Shown here one piece after another: positions 1-7,917 of a stretch of 64,000 nucleotides of DNA. Each line of letters begins with the position of its first letter. Positions within the stretch are counted from its first letter, which is position 1. A model generated the notes under the pieces. That model had not been told where the DNA came from. It saw nothing but the letters and a program-made list of their open reading frames with translations, and searched no databases. The DNA is taken from contig JBJEPE010000003.1 in assembly GCA_051881075.1 (NCBI GenBank), positions 31,828 through 95,827 of the forward strand, written 5' to 3'. Both the position numbers and the translations under genes were made by a program. The DNA is from RUG14223 sp051881075. Lineage in GTDB: Bacteria; Bacillota; Clostridia; Oscillospirales; Acutalibacteraceae.

Positions 1-335
1 GCGATAATGAGTACTTTGTACCAATAGATAACATCCTTTTCTTTGAAACAGATGACGGTTATACGTTTGCACACACAAAAAATAAAGTTTACCGCACAGG
101 ATTAAAGCTGTATGAGCTTACACAGATGCTGCCAAATACGTTTATGCGTGTTTCTAAGTGTTGCGTTCTTAACACAAATATTGTATCTTCTATTAAAAAG
201 AATGTTACAGGGGTTTGTGAGGCATACTTTAGCGGATGCGATAAAAAGGTATATGTGTCAAGAATGTATTATAAACCGTTCAGAGAAATATTATCAGAAA
301 GACATGGTGTATTATATTATGAAAACAAAAAATAA
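1..335 (+). CDS. LytTR DNA-binding response regulator, C-terminal part
   Basis: The reading frame is already open at base 3 and ends at 335, so only the last 110 residues are in the window. They fit the LytTR DNA-binding domain: a start like DNEYFVPIDNILFFET, a central segment L-x-E-L-x-x-M-L, then F-M-R-V-S-K-C-C-V-L-N and a C-terminal Y-V-S-R-x-Y. LytTR proteins bind promoters through a beta-rich fold and usually sit behind a receiver domain or stand alone. The downstream membrane gene overlaps this one by 17 bases, which indicates co-transcription. The N-terminal part, needed to tell a two-component regulator from a stand-alone LytTR protein, lies outside the window. Confidence 0.85.
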   Translation, partial: DNEYFVPIDNILFFETDDGYTFAHTKNKVYRTGLKLYELTQMLPNTFMRVSKCCVLNTNIVSSIKKNVTGVCEAYFSGCDKKVYVSRMYYKPFREILSERHGVLYYENKK

Positions 336-996
336 AATTGCATGGGGCATTATACTTATTCTTGTAGCAGTAACACTTATTTTATTCGCTGCTTTTCCGG
401 GCTTTATGCTTGCGGATATAGCTGCATGGAAAATTATAGCGGCAGTCATTCTTGGCTATTGGTTGATCGACAACCTAATATTCGGTGATACACTTGCAGA
501 GCACTTTGATATTTTTCTGCCGGTAGCTTTGGGACTTATCGTATTTGAAAAAGAAATTGCAACAGCACTTAATAAGCCTGAGGATCTATTCTCAAACTGG
601 ATTATTTTTATATCGGCAATTTTGCTGACTATTGCGGTTCACCTTCTGTTTGGCAAGAAGTGCGTTCGCAAAGACGGGTGGCAAAAGAATAATTTGTCAG
701 CAGGTATTTTCTATCTTGACGCCTCAAGTGGTGAGAATCTTAAAGTCGAAAATAAATTCGGTGCAGCAGAGGTATATTTTAAAAACGTAAATGAAAGCGA
801 TGCAGATATGCCTGTACATCTTGAGGTTAATAACAGTTTAGGTGCAATGAGTATACATGTTCCTGAAGATTGGTTTATTGAGAGCGACATCGTGAACTCT
901 ATGGGTGCTATTGATATACGTGAAAACGTTATAGTAAACGGCAGAAAACTTATTGTTACCGGTGAAAACAAAAAGGGCGCAATCGAGTTTAAATAA
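319..996 (+). CDS. LiaF-like membrane protein
   Basis: The 225-residue protein begins MKTKNKIAWG and has four hydrophobic segments in its first ~130 residues. A soluble C-terminal domain follows, with the repeated pattern FGAAEVYF / LGAMSIHVP / MGAIDI. That pattern is typical of the C-terminal domain of LiaF and related cell-envelope stress sensors (DUF2154-like). The frame stays open upstream, but that stretch overlaps LytTR coding sequence, so I start at 319; an ATG at 304 is the alternative. Coupling to a LytTR regulator suggests the membrane protein modulates that regulator, as DUF3021 or LiaF proteins do elsewhere. Family is judged from pattern only. Confidence 0.75.
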   Translation: MKTKNKIAWGIILILVAVTLILFAAFPGFMLADIAAWKIIAAVILGYWLIDNLIFGDTLAEHFDIFLPVALGLIVFEKEIATALNKPEDLFSNWIIFISAILLTIAVHLLFGKKCVRKDGWQKNNLSAGIFYLDASSGENLKVENKFGAAEVYFKNVNESDADMPVHLEVNNSLGAMSIHVPEDWFIESDIVNSMGAIDIRENVIVNGRKLIVTGENKKGAIEFK

Positions 997-1072
997 GGAT
1001 TAAATTCGCACGAAATCCGTTACTACACATTCCCCATATCTAAACATATGATAATATAGGGGTGAATTTCTT

Positions 1073-1270
1073 GTGAACTCGTGTGAATTGACGGCTTCAA
1101 TCACTGCCGTTGCAAATTTACTTGCCTGTAAGCTTACCGATGATGAGCTGGAGCTGCTTGGAGCTATATTAACGCAGCTTGCGGATACACTGTTTACCAT
1201 AGCAACACAAAGGAGTATTTGTTGCGGTAATAGTAAATCGGAGCTTATGGAAAATACTAACCAATCATAA
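1073..1270 (+). CDS. small conserved protein, DUF6774-like
   Basis: A 65-residue protein with a GTG start, placed 7 bases behind a strong ribosome site (AGGGGTGA, 1058-1065). The core LTDDELELLGAILTQLADTLFTIATQR resembles short clostridial proteins grouped as DUF6774. It is mostly helical, has three cysteines and no transmembrane segment. It stands alone, followed directly by an intrinsic terminator. Function unknown. Confidence 0.75.
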   Translation: MNSCELTASITAVANLLACKLTDDELELLGAILTQLADTLFTIATQRSICCGNSKSELMENTNQS

Positions 1271-1281
1271 TCCGGCCTTGT

Positions 1282-1319
1282 AATCCTATCTTACCTGTTA
1301 TGGCAAGATAGGATTTTTA
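1282..1319 (+). terminator. intrinsic terminator
   Basis: A perfect 11-bp stem (AATCCTATCTT / AAGATAGGATT) with a 12-nt loop is followed by TTTTATTT. It closes the DUF6774-like gene. Confidence 0.85.
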
Positions 1320-1320
1320 T

Positions 1321-1349
1321 TTGCATTTATAAGGACACTCTGATATAAT
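1321..1349 (+). promoter_or_regulatory. sigma-A-type promoter
   Basis: TTGCAT and TATAAT are separated by 17 bases, immediately downstream of the previous terminator. They would serve the methyltransferase-family gene at 1496, with a leader of about 140 nt. Confidence 0.55.
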
Positions 1350-1495
1350 ATGTATTGAAAACTAAGAAATTTGTCAGATAATCATACAAAGCAAGATATG
1401 CACCGCAATATTAAATAAAGGGTAATAGAATTGCTCAATATGAGAAAAGACGATTTAAAAAAGTAAAAATCTAAATTTAGTGAGATGAATTAATA

Positions 1496-2086
1496 ATGCT
1501 ATTTAAAGTCAGCGCCTTGATTATTATGCTTGTTTTCTACGCCTGCTACTTTTCTAAGATGATAATGCAGAAAAAACAGGGTATTCAGACAGATCAACTG
1601 GGCAAGGGAAAGCAGGGATTTATCAAGTTTATTGAGGTTACACTGAAAACCGTAACTTGCATAGTGCCTGTGGTTGAGCTTGTGAGTATTATATTAAATT
1701 ACACTATGTCACCGCTTCCGCTAAGGATAGCAGGTATAATTATAGGGGCTTTAGGTGATATAGTATTTATAGTTGCCGTTGTCACTATGGCGGATAACTG
1801 GCGAGCAGGAGTATCTCAGACAGATAAGACAGAGCTGGTAACTAAGGGTATATATCAAATAAGCAGAAATCCCGCATTTCTCGGCTTTGATCTGGTATAT
1901 CTCGGAGTTTTACTTATGTTTTTTAACTGGGTCTTGTTTGCAATAACAATTATAGCTTATGTGCTGTTCCATCTTCAAATTGTAAATGTTGAAGAGGACT
2001 TCTTGAGTGCTGCATTTAAGGATGATTACCTGAAATATTGTAAAAAGGTAAACCGTTATTTTGGCAGAAAAATCTTTAAAAGATGA
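1496..2086 (+). CDS. isoprenylcysteine carboxyl methyltransferase-family membrane protein
   Basis: A 196-residue membrane protein with about five hydrophobic segments. The C-terminal half holds the ICMT/PEMT-type signature: V-T-K-G-I-Y-x-x-S-R-N-P-A-F-L-G near residue 125, and later V-E-E-D-F-L then F-K-D-D-Y-L-K-Y-C-K-K-V-N-R-Y. Members use S-adenosylmethionine to methylate a membrane-embedded substrate; the bacterial substrates are mostly unknown. Length and topology match the family. The ribosome site (AGTGAGATGAA) is weak and somewhat distant. The gene is monocistronic or lightly linked to the next gene 31 bases downstream. Confidence 0.85.
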   Translation: MLFKVSALIIMLVFYACYFSKMIMQKKQGIQTDQLGKGKQGFIKFIEVTLKTVTCIVPVVELVSIILNYTMSPLPLRIAGIIIGALGDIVFIVAVVTMADNWRAGVSQTDKTELVTKGIYQISRNPAFLGFDLVYLGVLLMFFNWVLFAITIIAYVLFHLQIVNVEEDFLSAAFKDDYLKYCKKVNRYFGRKIFKR

Positions 2087-2117
2087 TATTTATTATGTAA
2101 TCTATGGGTGATATATA

Positions 2118-2657
2118 GTGGATTGGCAGGATAATGTAAGGCTTCGCATTAAAAGCAAGCGTCAGATATTGTTTAACAAAGATGATGATATAATACAGGA
2201 AGTTGCACTTGCTATAAATAATACATCACGTAAAGCGGTGGTGCTGTGGGCATTGGCTCTGGCAGGAGAAACGGTACGGTTGTTAGAGCAAAAATCACCT
2301 CAAGTAGGTAGGGCAAGGCTTGCCGTTGAGCTTACCGCTGAATGGGCAGCAGGTAATGTTAAAATGCCTGTTGCCAAAAAAGCTATTCTTGACTGTCATG
2401 CAGTAGCTAAGCAGATAACGGATGCTGAGGATATAGCGCATTATCATGCAATAGGCCAGGCGTGTGCAACGGTACACGCTAACGGTCACGCTATAGGATA
2501 TCCCATTTATGACCTGACCGCAGTTGTTCGCAAATACGGTATTGATAACGGCAAGAAGTATGTAGAGCAGAGAAAGGATCACTACATAGACAGGATTATA
2601 TATTGGAGCGAGAATTACTCGCATTATAACGGCAGTTGGGCAAAATTTATTAAATAA
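2118..2657 (+). CDS. putative immunity protein (Imm-5-like)
   Basis: A 179-residue soluble, largely helical protein with a GTG start behind GGGTGAT. The middle section (WALALAGETVRLLEQKSP, AVELTAEWAAGNVKMP, then D-C-H-A-V-A-K and the alanine/histidine-rich stretch IGQACATVHANGHAIGYPIYD) resembles proteins annotated as putative immunity proteins with an Imm-5-like domain. These often occur without a neighbouring toxin in Firmicutes, and no polymorphic-toxin gene is visible here, so the immunity role is only a family label. Confidence 0.7.
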   Translation: MDWQDNVRLRIKSKRQILFNKDDDIIQEVALAINNTSRKAVVLWALALAGETVRLLEQKSPQVGRARLAVELTAEWAAGNVKMPVAKKAILDCHAVAKQITDAEDIAHYHAIGQACATVHANGHAIGYPIYDLTAVVRKYGIDNGKKYVEQRKDHYIDRIIYWSENYSHYNGSWAKFIK

Positions 2658-2672
2658 AATAATGAAAAATCA

Positions 2673-2711
2673 AAAGTGCAGATTTCAAACTGAGTCTGCA
2701 CTTTCGTTTTT
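2673..2711 (+). terminator. intrinsic terminator
   Basis: A 10-bp perfect stem (AAAGTGCAGA / TCTGCACTTT) with a 12-nt loop is followed by CGTTTTT. It ends the immunity-like gene. Confidence 0.85.
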
Positions 2712-2918
2712 ATTAACCGCCGTTGCCAAAAATATCAGAGCAATTAAAATAAGCTGTGCAAGCTCGGTAACAACACCCGTATAAATTACACCGCACAAAA
2801 GCTTAAAATCAAATTTAAAATTAAAATTGTATATTTAAGCTATCGGGTTAAATACTATATTAAACGGCAGTATTCTTATTATGTTTATTGCCGAAAACTA
2901 TTAAGGAGAGTATAAAAG

Positions 2919-3467
2919 ATGAAAAAGGCTGTAATTTTTACATTATGTGCTGTAATATTACTGTTTACCATGACAGGATGCGGTACAAATAATACGTCAT
3001 CTACACCGAATACTGAGAATATGAGATATACCGCATCACAGATAATAAGTACTATAAAGGCGGCATACGGTAATGATTATTACCCTGACAGCACCATGCT
3101 TGAGGATAAGATGAGTGAGGAATTTCCCATTGACAAATCCTATGTAAAAGAGATGAAGGCGGAGATGCCCACAATAGGCACAACCCCCGACAGGCTGGTT
3201 GCCGTAGTTGCTACAGAGGGTAATGGCGCAGAGGTAGAGGACGCACTTAATGCCGCACGCTATGCGCTCATATCCGCTACTGCCGCAGTAAGTGAAAACT
3301 CAGCGAAGATAAACGCATCACGTGTAGTACGTAACGGAGATTATGTAGCATACATCATGCTTGGAGCAACTAATAATGATGAGAATATTTCAGAAAATGC
3401 AAAGCTCGACTTTGCCCGTAAAGAGGTAAACAAGGGCGTAGAAGCATTTAAGTCGCTTTTTACGTAA
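2919..3467 (+). CDS. DUF4358 lipoprotein
   Basis: A 182-residue protein with a lipoprotein signal peptide: positive MKKA, hydrophobic core, and lipobox M-T-G-C with the acylated cysteine at residue 21. A disordered Ser/Thr/Asn linker follows, then a globular domain (S-Q-I-I-S-T-I-K-A-A-Y-G to E-V-N-K-G-V-E-A-F-K-S-L-F) that matches the pattern of DUF4358, a lipoprotein family common in gut Clostridia. The ribosome site AAGGAGAG is well placed. Exported and anchored on the outer face of the membrane; no known activity. Confidence 0.85.
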   Translation: MKKAVIFTLCAVILLFTMTGCGTNNTSSTPNTENMRYTASQIISTIKAAYGNDYYPDSTMLEDKMSEEFPIDKSYVKEMKAEMPTIGTTPDRLVAVVATEGNGAEVEDALNAARYALISATAAVSENSAKINASRVVRNGDYVAYIMLGATNNDENISENAKLDFARKEVNKGVEAFKSLFT

Positions 3468-3489
3468 GTATAATAACAACCAAAGTAAA

Positions 3490-3546
3490 AATCCCCTTGC
3501 GGTGATTTCATTATTTGAAAACATCTCAAGGGGATTGCTTTTTATA
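3490..3546. terminator. bidirectional terminator hairpin
   Basis: A 10-bp perfect stem (AATCCCCTTG / CAAGGGGATT) with a 27-nt loop and CTTTTTAT after it. It lies between convergent genes and can end transcription of the lipoprotein gene (+) and the amidohydrolase (-). Confidence 0.75.
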
Positions 3547-3553
3547 TTGTTTT

Positions 3554-4360
3554 TTAAAGTTTTAATATTTTTTCTGCATTTTTGTGTGTAATTTTTTCAA
3601 AATCATTATCTGACAGGTCAAGCAATTTTATAAAATTCAGAGTATCGGCAGGGTTTTCCCAAGGGGCGTCACTACCGAAAAGGATCTTATCCGCACCGTG
3701 ATTTATTATCATTCTGCGGCATTGCTCGGCACTTAAGAAGTCCTTTACAAATGCGGTATCCATATATATATCAGTATCTACAAGGTATTTCTCTACATCA
3801 TCCCATTCTCTAAAGCCGCCCATATGCGCCGCAATAATATACTTACCCGAAACCTCGCTGAGAACATTTTTCAGCCTTTGAGGTGTAGCGTGTACAGGCG
3901 GTGGCAGTCCGATGTCCTCGCCTGCGTGCAATGTGATATAAATACCCAGCTTTTCTGCCGCTTTGAATAGCGCAACAGACTCTTTACTGTCAATGTAAAA
4001 GGACTGAAACTCAGGGTGTATCTTAATACCGATAAATCCCTGTTCCGCTATCTCCTTAAGCTTATCTTCGCAGTTTGCAAGCATAGGATGAATACCCGCA
4101 AACGAGATTATCCTGCCGTTTGTTATCTCTTTTGCATATCTGTTTATTGAGTCTGTGCTGTCGGGGTTTGTGACTATCGGCATTGTTACGCTTATGTCAA
4201 CGCCCGTATCATTCATAAGGTCATGTAATCCGCCGGGCGTACCGTTATAGCACGGCTCAATGTGTGCGCCCTCTTGCTTTAAAATTCCGTTTTGTAATAT
4301 TGCAAGAGTTTTTGCGGCTATTTTTTCGGGAAAAACATGAGTATGAAAGTCTATCAACAT
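3554..4360 (-). CDS. amidohydrolase (TIM-barrel metal-dependent hydrolase)
   Basis: A 268-residue protein beginning MLIDFHTHVFP, with the metal-binding HxH on the first strand. It continues G-I-K-I-H-P-E-F-Q, L-H-A-G-E-D, A-A-H-M-G-G and ends near L-F-G-S-D-A-P-W, the terminal aspartate motif. This series is typical of the amidohydrolase-2 family (PF04909), whose members hydrolyse or decarboxylate small carboxylates. It lies 75 bases downstream of the TrpB-like gene on the same strand with no terminator between, so it is probably in the T-box-controlled transcript. That hints at a role with an indole or aromatic amino-acid derivative, but the substrate cannot be read from sequence. Confidence 0.88.
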   Translation of the reverse strand: MLIDFHTHVFPEKIAAKTLAILQNGILKQEGAHIEPCYNGTPGGLHDLMNDTGVDISVTMPIVTNPDSTDSINRYAKEITNGRIISFAGIHPMLANCEDKLKEIAEQGFIGIKIHPEFQSFYIDSKESVALFKAAEKLGIYITLHAGEDIGLPPPVHATPQRLKNVLSEVSGKYIIAAHMGGFREWDDVEKYLVDTDIYMDTAFVKDFLSAEQCRRMIINHGADKILFGSDAPWENPADTLNFIKLLDLSDNDFEKITHKNAEKILKL

Positions 4361-4435
4361 TCAAGATTCTCCTTTTGCAAATAAAGCTTTGAACTTTAAA
4401 CGCTTTATTTCAAGCTGTCAAATACTTATTTTAAA

Positions 4436-5803
4436 TTAAACTTTAGGTAATTTTGCAAGGCTTTGTGCAATTTCCTCATCTGTAGGGATATAGTCGCTCA
4501 TAGTGCCGTTGTTGTATGCCTCATAAGCGTACATATCAAAGTATCCTGTACCGGTAAGGCCGAATACGATGTTCTTTTCTTCGCCTGTTTCCTTGCACTT
4601 AAGTGCTTCCCTAATAGCAACAGATATTGCGTGACTGCTTTCGGGAGCAGGTAATATACCCTCGACTCTCGCAAACTCTACAGCGGCCTTGAATACCTCT
4701 GTTTGCTCAACTGAATCTGCTGTGATATATCCGTCATCATAAAGCTGAGATACAACAGAGCTCATACCGTGATATCTCAATCCGCCTGCATGGTTAGGTG
4801 ACGGCATAAATCCGCTACCAAGTGTGTACATCTTTGCAAGTGGGCAGACCTTACCTGTATCACAGAAGTCGTAAGCATAAGAACCTCTTGTAAGGCTTGG
4901 GCATGACTTAGGCTCTACGGCGATTATCTTATAGTCAGCCTCACCTCTGAGCATTTGACCTACAAACGGAGAGATAAGTCCGCCAAGGTTTGAGCCGCCG
5001 CCTGCGCATCCGATGATTATATCGGCTTTTACGCCGTACTTATCAAGTGCGGCCTTTGTTTCAAGTCCGATAACTGATTGATGCAGAAGTACCTGAGAAA
5101 GTACAGAGCCGAGAACATAGCGGTATCCCTCTTGTGTAGTAGCGGCCTCAACAGCCTCTGATATAGCACAGCCTAAGCTTCCGTTTGTACCAGGAAACTC
5201 TGCGTTTATCTTTTTGCCTACCTCTGTATTCATAGATGGAGAAGGTGTAACGGCTGCTCCGTAGGTTCTCATAACCTCACGTCTGAAGGGCTTTTGTTCA
5301 TATGATACCTTAACCATATATACCTGACAGTCAAGTCCGAAGTATGAGCAAGCCATAGATAAGGCAGTGCCCCATTGGCCTGCGCCTGTTTCTGTGGTAA
5401 CGCCCTTCAAGCCCTGCTTCTTGGCATAGTATGCCTGTGCAATGGCAGAGTTAAGCTTGTGGCTTCCTGAGGTATTATTGCCCTCAAACTTGTAATATAT
5501 GTGTGCAGGTGTGCCAAGCTTTTTTTCAAGGCAGTATGCACGTACAAGCGGTGACGGGCGGTACATCTTGTAGAATTGTCTTATTTCTTCCGGTATCTCA
5601 AAGTAAGGTGTAGTTTCATCCAGCTCCTGTAGTGCTAAGTCTTTACAGAACACGTGTGAAAGCTCCTCTACAGTCATAGGCTGTAGAGTACCCGGATTGA
5701 GCAGAGGTGCGGGCTTGTTCTTCATGTCTGCACGAACATTATACCAAGCCGTAGGCATCTCACTTTCTTCAAGATAGATTTTGTAGGGGATTTCCTTTTG
5801 CAT
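4436..5803 (-). CDS. TrpB-like PLP-dependent enzyme (TrpB2 type)
   Basis: A 455-residue tryptophan synthase beta-like protein. The PLP lysine is in T-S-G-S-H-K-L-N (K116), the phosphate-binding loop is G-C-A-G-G-G-S-N, and the T-G-A-G-Q-W-G motif lies after residue 130. The long N-terminal extension (PAPLLNPGTLQPMTVEEL) and ~450-residue length are features of the TrpB2 subgroup rather than TrpB1 of the usual trp operon. TrpB2 makes tryptophan from indole and serine, often without a TrpA partner; no trpA is nearby. A T-box leader with a UGG specifier precedes it, so expression should rise when charged tRNA-Trp falls. An amidohydrolase follows in the same direction. Confidence 0.93.
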   Translation of the reverse strand: MQKEIPYKIYLEESEMPTAWYNVRADMKNKPAPLLNPGTLQPMTVEELSHVFCKDLALQELDETTPYFEIPEEIRQFYKMYRPSPLVRAYCLEKKLGTPAHIYYKFEGNNTSGSHKLNSAIAQAYYAKKQGLKGVTTETGAGQWGTALSMACSYFGLDCQVYMVKVSYEQKPFRREVMRTYGAAVTPSPSMNTEVGKKINAEFPGTNGSLGCAISEAVEAATTQEGYRYVLGSVLSQVLLHQSVIGLETKAALDKYGVKADIIIGCAGGGSNLGGLISPFVGQMLRGEADYKIIAVEPKSCPSLTRGSYAYDFCDTGKVCPLAKMYTLGSGFMPSPNHAGGLRYHGMSSVVSQLYDDGYITADSVEQTEVFKAAVEFARVEGILPAPESSHAISVAIREALKCKETGEEKNIVFGLTGTGYFDMYAYEAYNNGTMSDYIPTDEEIAQSLAKLPKV

Positions 5804-5865
5804 AACATGATTTTCCTTTCAAATTATATTTTATAAGCAAGTCTTTACTTCTTGCCTGATAAGTA

Positions 5866-6152
5866 AATAAAAAGCTCCTGTCCTTATAATATAGGACAGG
5901 AGCATTAATAACTTCTGCGGTGCCACCTAAATTCATCTGATAAGATGCACTTTTTCACGTACATAATGTATACGCTATCCGCTGTAACGTGCGGTACACG
6001 TCGCCCCTACTCTGCATTAAAAAATGATTTCGGTTTGCCCTCACAGACCCATTCACCAATTTTCACATTACTGTATTGCACCAAACTACAGCTCTCTGAA
6101 AATGCTCCTAAAGGTTACTATTCCTGCTCAAAGGTTTTTGATTTTTAAGTTG
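5866..6152 (-). promoter_or_regulatory. T-box leader, tRNA-Trp specific
   Basis: On the minus strand the leader carries the conserved T-box element GGTGGCACCGCAG (5915-5927), which pairs with the uncharged tRNA acceptor end. A terminator hairpin follows (5874-5903, GCTCCTGTCCT stem) with a U-rich tail. Upstream are AGAGAGC-like and GGTGCAATACAG-like stem I sequences and a specifier loop reading GAATGGG. The specifier triplet TGG (6049-6051) encodes Trp. This fits the TrpB-like gene that starts 63 bases after the terminator region. Confidence 0.92.
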
Positions 6153-6157
6153 CTTGA

Positions 6158-6186
6158 ATTATACAACGTTTACTTTGTTTTGTCAA
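6158..6186 (-). promoter_or_regulatory. consensus sigma-A promoter of the T-box transcript
   Basis: Read on the minus strand, TTGACA (6181-6186) and TATAAT (6158-6163) are both perfect consensus with a 17-bp spacer. Transcription would start near 6151, exactly at the 5' side of the T-box leader. Confidence 0.9.
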
Positions 6187-6211
6187 GTGATAGCTTAAAA
6201 TTTATACGGCT

Positions 6212-6460
6212 TTATGCCTGTGCGCTGAATTTCTGCTTAACAGAGCTTACCTTGTTTTGCTCTGCCTGGTCCGCTGAGTACCAACCCTTGGTTGACATTT
6301 TCTCATACAGTGTACTTTGCATAGACAATGACTCATTAAGTGCATCGTTAAATGCCTTTTGCACATTGGTTGTAGATGCCTCTATTGTACCGTGCATATA
6401 TAGGTCGCAGACACCCTTTTCAAGTAATAGCATATCCTGCATTAAACTTTTGTCATCCAC
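6212..6460 (-). CDS. spore coat protein, CotF-like
   Basis: An 82-residue protein with a GTG start behind AAAGGAG. The sequence MDDKSLMQDMLLLEKGVCDLYMHGTIE and the later V-Q-K-A-F-N-D-A-L-N-E-S-L match the short CotF-type (COAT_F, PF07875) coat proteins of spore formers, which are ferritin-like helical bundles. It is preceded 19 bases upstream by a 57-residue small protein in the same direction, the usual pairing in Clostridia. Confidence 0.88.
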   Translation of the reverse strand: MDDKSLMQDMLLLEKGVCDLYMHGTIEASTTNVQKAFNDALNESLSMQSTLYEKMSTKGWYSADQAEQNKVSSVKQKFSAQA

Positions 6461-6479
6461 CTTAAAAACTCCTTTTCAA

Positions 6480-6653
6480 TTAAAGTAATCCGTAAATGCT
6501 CTGAAATATGCGCTGATGTCTTTGCGACATTTGCTCTACGCACATTTTAAGTTCTCCGTCCTGCATCCTGTCGATAACTTCTTTACACTTGCTCTGAAAG
6601 TATTGTTCATGGCTGAGAGCGTCCTCTACATACAATAATTCCTTTGCGGTCAT
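6480..6653 (-). CDS. 57-residue spore-associated small protein
   Basis: A small gene starting at ATG 6653-6651 behind a near-perfect ribosome site (GGAGGTGAT). It encodes 57 helical residues beginning MTAKELLYVEDALSHEQYF and ending R-I-F-Q-S-I-Y-G-L-L. It lies directly upstream of the CotF-like gene. Similar short proteins in the same position are common in sporulating Clostridia and are probably coat-associated partners. The assignment rests on the strong ribosome site, the coding character and the neighbour. Confidence 0.82.
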   Translation of the reverse strand: MTAKELLYVEDALSHEQYFQSKCKEVIDRMQDGELKMCVEQMSQRHQRIFQSIYGLL

Positions 6654-6735
6654 ATTATCACCTCCGATAATATATTTTCCGCATCCCTATCAAATATGCA
6701 GTCTGTAATTTATGCTTACTGTTCTAAAAGATATA

Positions 6736-7116
6736 TTAAAAGAGGTTACGCAGTATGTCGGTTTCATTGGAAGTAAAGGATTTTACGGCTGATTTAATGC
6801 GCCTGCATTCAACTAAAAAGTCATCAGTCATATTCAGCCTAAGGTATTCTCCTGCCGAGGATGTCAGTACCGTTATATCGTCAATATCTCTATGCTCAAG
6901 CAATAAACCAAGCTGTGAGCTTGATTTTTCCCAGTAATCAATAAGTCGGGAATACTCTTCAAGCGCATTTTTATGCTCACCGTTTTGTTCATATTCAGTT
7001 GACCTATCGAGCATTTGCGTCAGTTTATCGGACGTTTGCACAGTATATACATACTCAACTACGCACAGTACCGTTACGGCCGTAAGGCATATAACGGCAT
7101 ACCACAGTCTTTTCAT
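6736..7116 (-). CDS. DUF4363 membrane-anchored protein
   Basis: A 126-residue protein with one N-terminal membrane segment (LWYAVICLTAVTVLCVVEYV), followed by an extracytoplasmic helical domain containing D-K-L-T-Q-M-L-D-R-S and W-E-K-S-S-S-Q-L-G-L-L-L-E-H. This is the layout of DUF4363 proteins, usually encoded next to a DUF421 (YetF) membrane protein, as here, with a 3-base gap. Function unknown. The pairing and the surrounding spore genes suggest a spore membrane or developmental role. Confidence 0.82.
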   Translation of the reverse strand: MKRLWYAVICLTAVTVLCVVEYVYTVQTSDKLTQMLDRSTEYEQNGEHKNALEEYSRLIDYWEKSSSQLGLLLEHRDIDDITVLTSSAGEYLRLNMTDDFLVECRRIKSAVKSFTSNETDILRNLF

Positions 7117-7119
7117 TAT

Positions 7120-7791
7120 CTATACCTCCTTGCGTATGATGCTGTAGTTGCGGTTACCGTCGGCTGTCATAATGAATACATCCTCTATCTGCATTTCATT
7201 ATCACGGAGTATAGACGATATCCACTTAATATCTACACCGCACAGCTTACACGCACCGTCCGATATCATTCCGTCATTTATAACAACCGCCTCTATGCCG
7301 TTATCGTCCGGATTTATTCCAAGCATTTGCGCGTCTACGCCACGGTTTTCGGGCTTCTTAAGTACGCTTATCTGCCCATTGGTTTCCACTATGGCGTACT
7401 GTATCTCAGATAGTGAGAATATGTCCTGCTGCCTTAGCTGTTCGTTAAGGTCCTCAATAGTCATGCGCAGGCGGCGCATTTCACCTTGCTCGATTTTACC
7501 GTCGTTAATTATTATTATGGGTCTGCCGCATACTGCCTTACGGAATTTAGGACATTTAAGCATTATTACCGAGAAAATTACCTCACACGACAGTAGTACA
7601 AGTATCGGCACTATACCGCTCAAAAACGGTTGACCCGTATTCTGCATAGGCATAGCGGCAATGTCAGAGATTAGCAAGGTTACCACCAGCTCAGTCGTTT
7701 GCATTTGACTTATCTGTCTTTTACCCATAAGTCGCAGAGCTATCACTATCAGAATGTATGTTATCAAAGTTCTTAATACAGAAATTATCAT
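7120..7791 (-). CDS. DUF421 / YetF-family membrane protein
   Basis: A 223-residue protein with three N-terminal membrane helices including G-K-R-Q-I-S-Q-M-Q-T-T-E-L-V-V, the family hallmark. A YetF-type soluble domain follows (G-R-P-I-I-I-I-N-D-G-K-I, then M-R-R-L-R-M-T-I-E-D-L-N-E-Q-L-R-Q). Related YetF proteins have been linked to spore and membrane-surface functions in Bacillus. It is the promoter-proximal gene of a two-gene unit with DUF4363 and diverges from the germination receptor gene. Confidence 0.9.
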   Translation of the reverse strand: MIISVLRTLITYILIVIALRLMGKRQISQMQTTELVVTLLISDIAAMPMQNTGQPFLSGIVPILVLLSCEVIFSVIMLKCPKFRKAVCGRPIIIINDGKIEQGEMRRLRMTIEDLNEQLRQQDIFSLSEIQYAIVETNGQISVLKKPENRGVDAQMLGINPDDNGIEAVVINDGMISDGACKLCGVDIKWISSILRDNEMQIEDVFIMTADGNRNYSIIRKEV

Positions 7792-7917
7792 AAAATCACC
7801 AAATATAATTTTTGCCGTTTAAGCTTAATTATGCCTTACAATAAAAATCCTTTTTGTGTATAAAATTTGCCTTTTCAGAAAAGATAAGCTTGTATAACGA
7901 TGGCATGAGGTGATATT

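Noticed and set aside
5945..6488. Plus-strand frames of 67 and 154 codons
   Set aside because: They run opposite to the T-box leader and CotF-like gene, which have stronger evidence.
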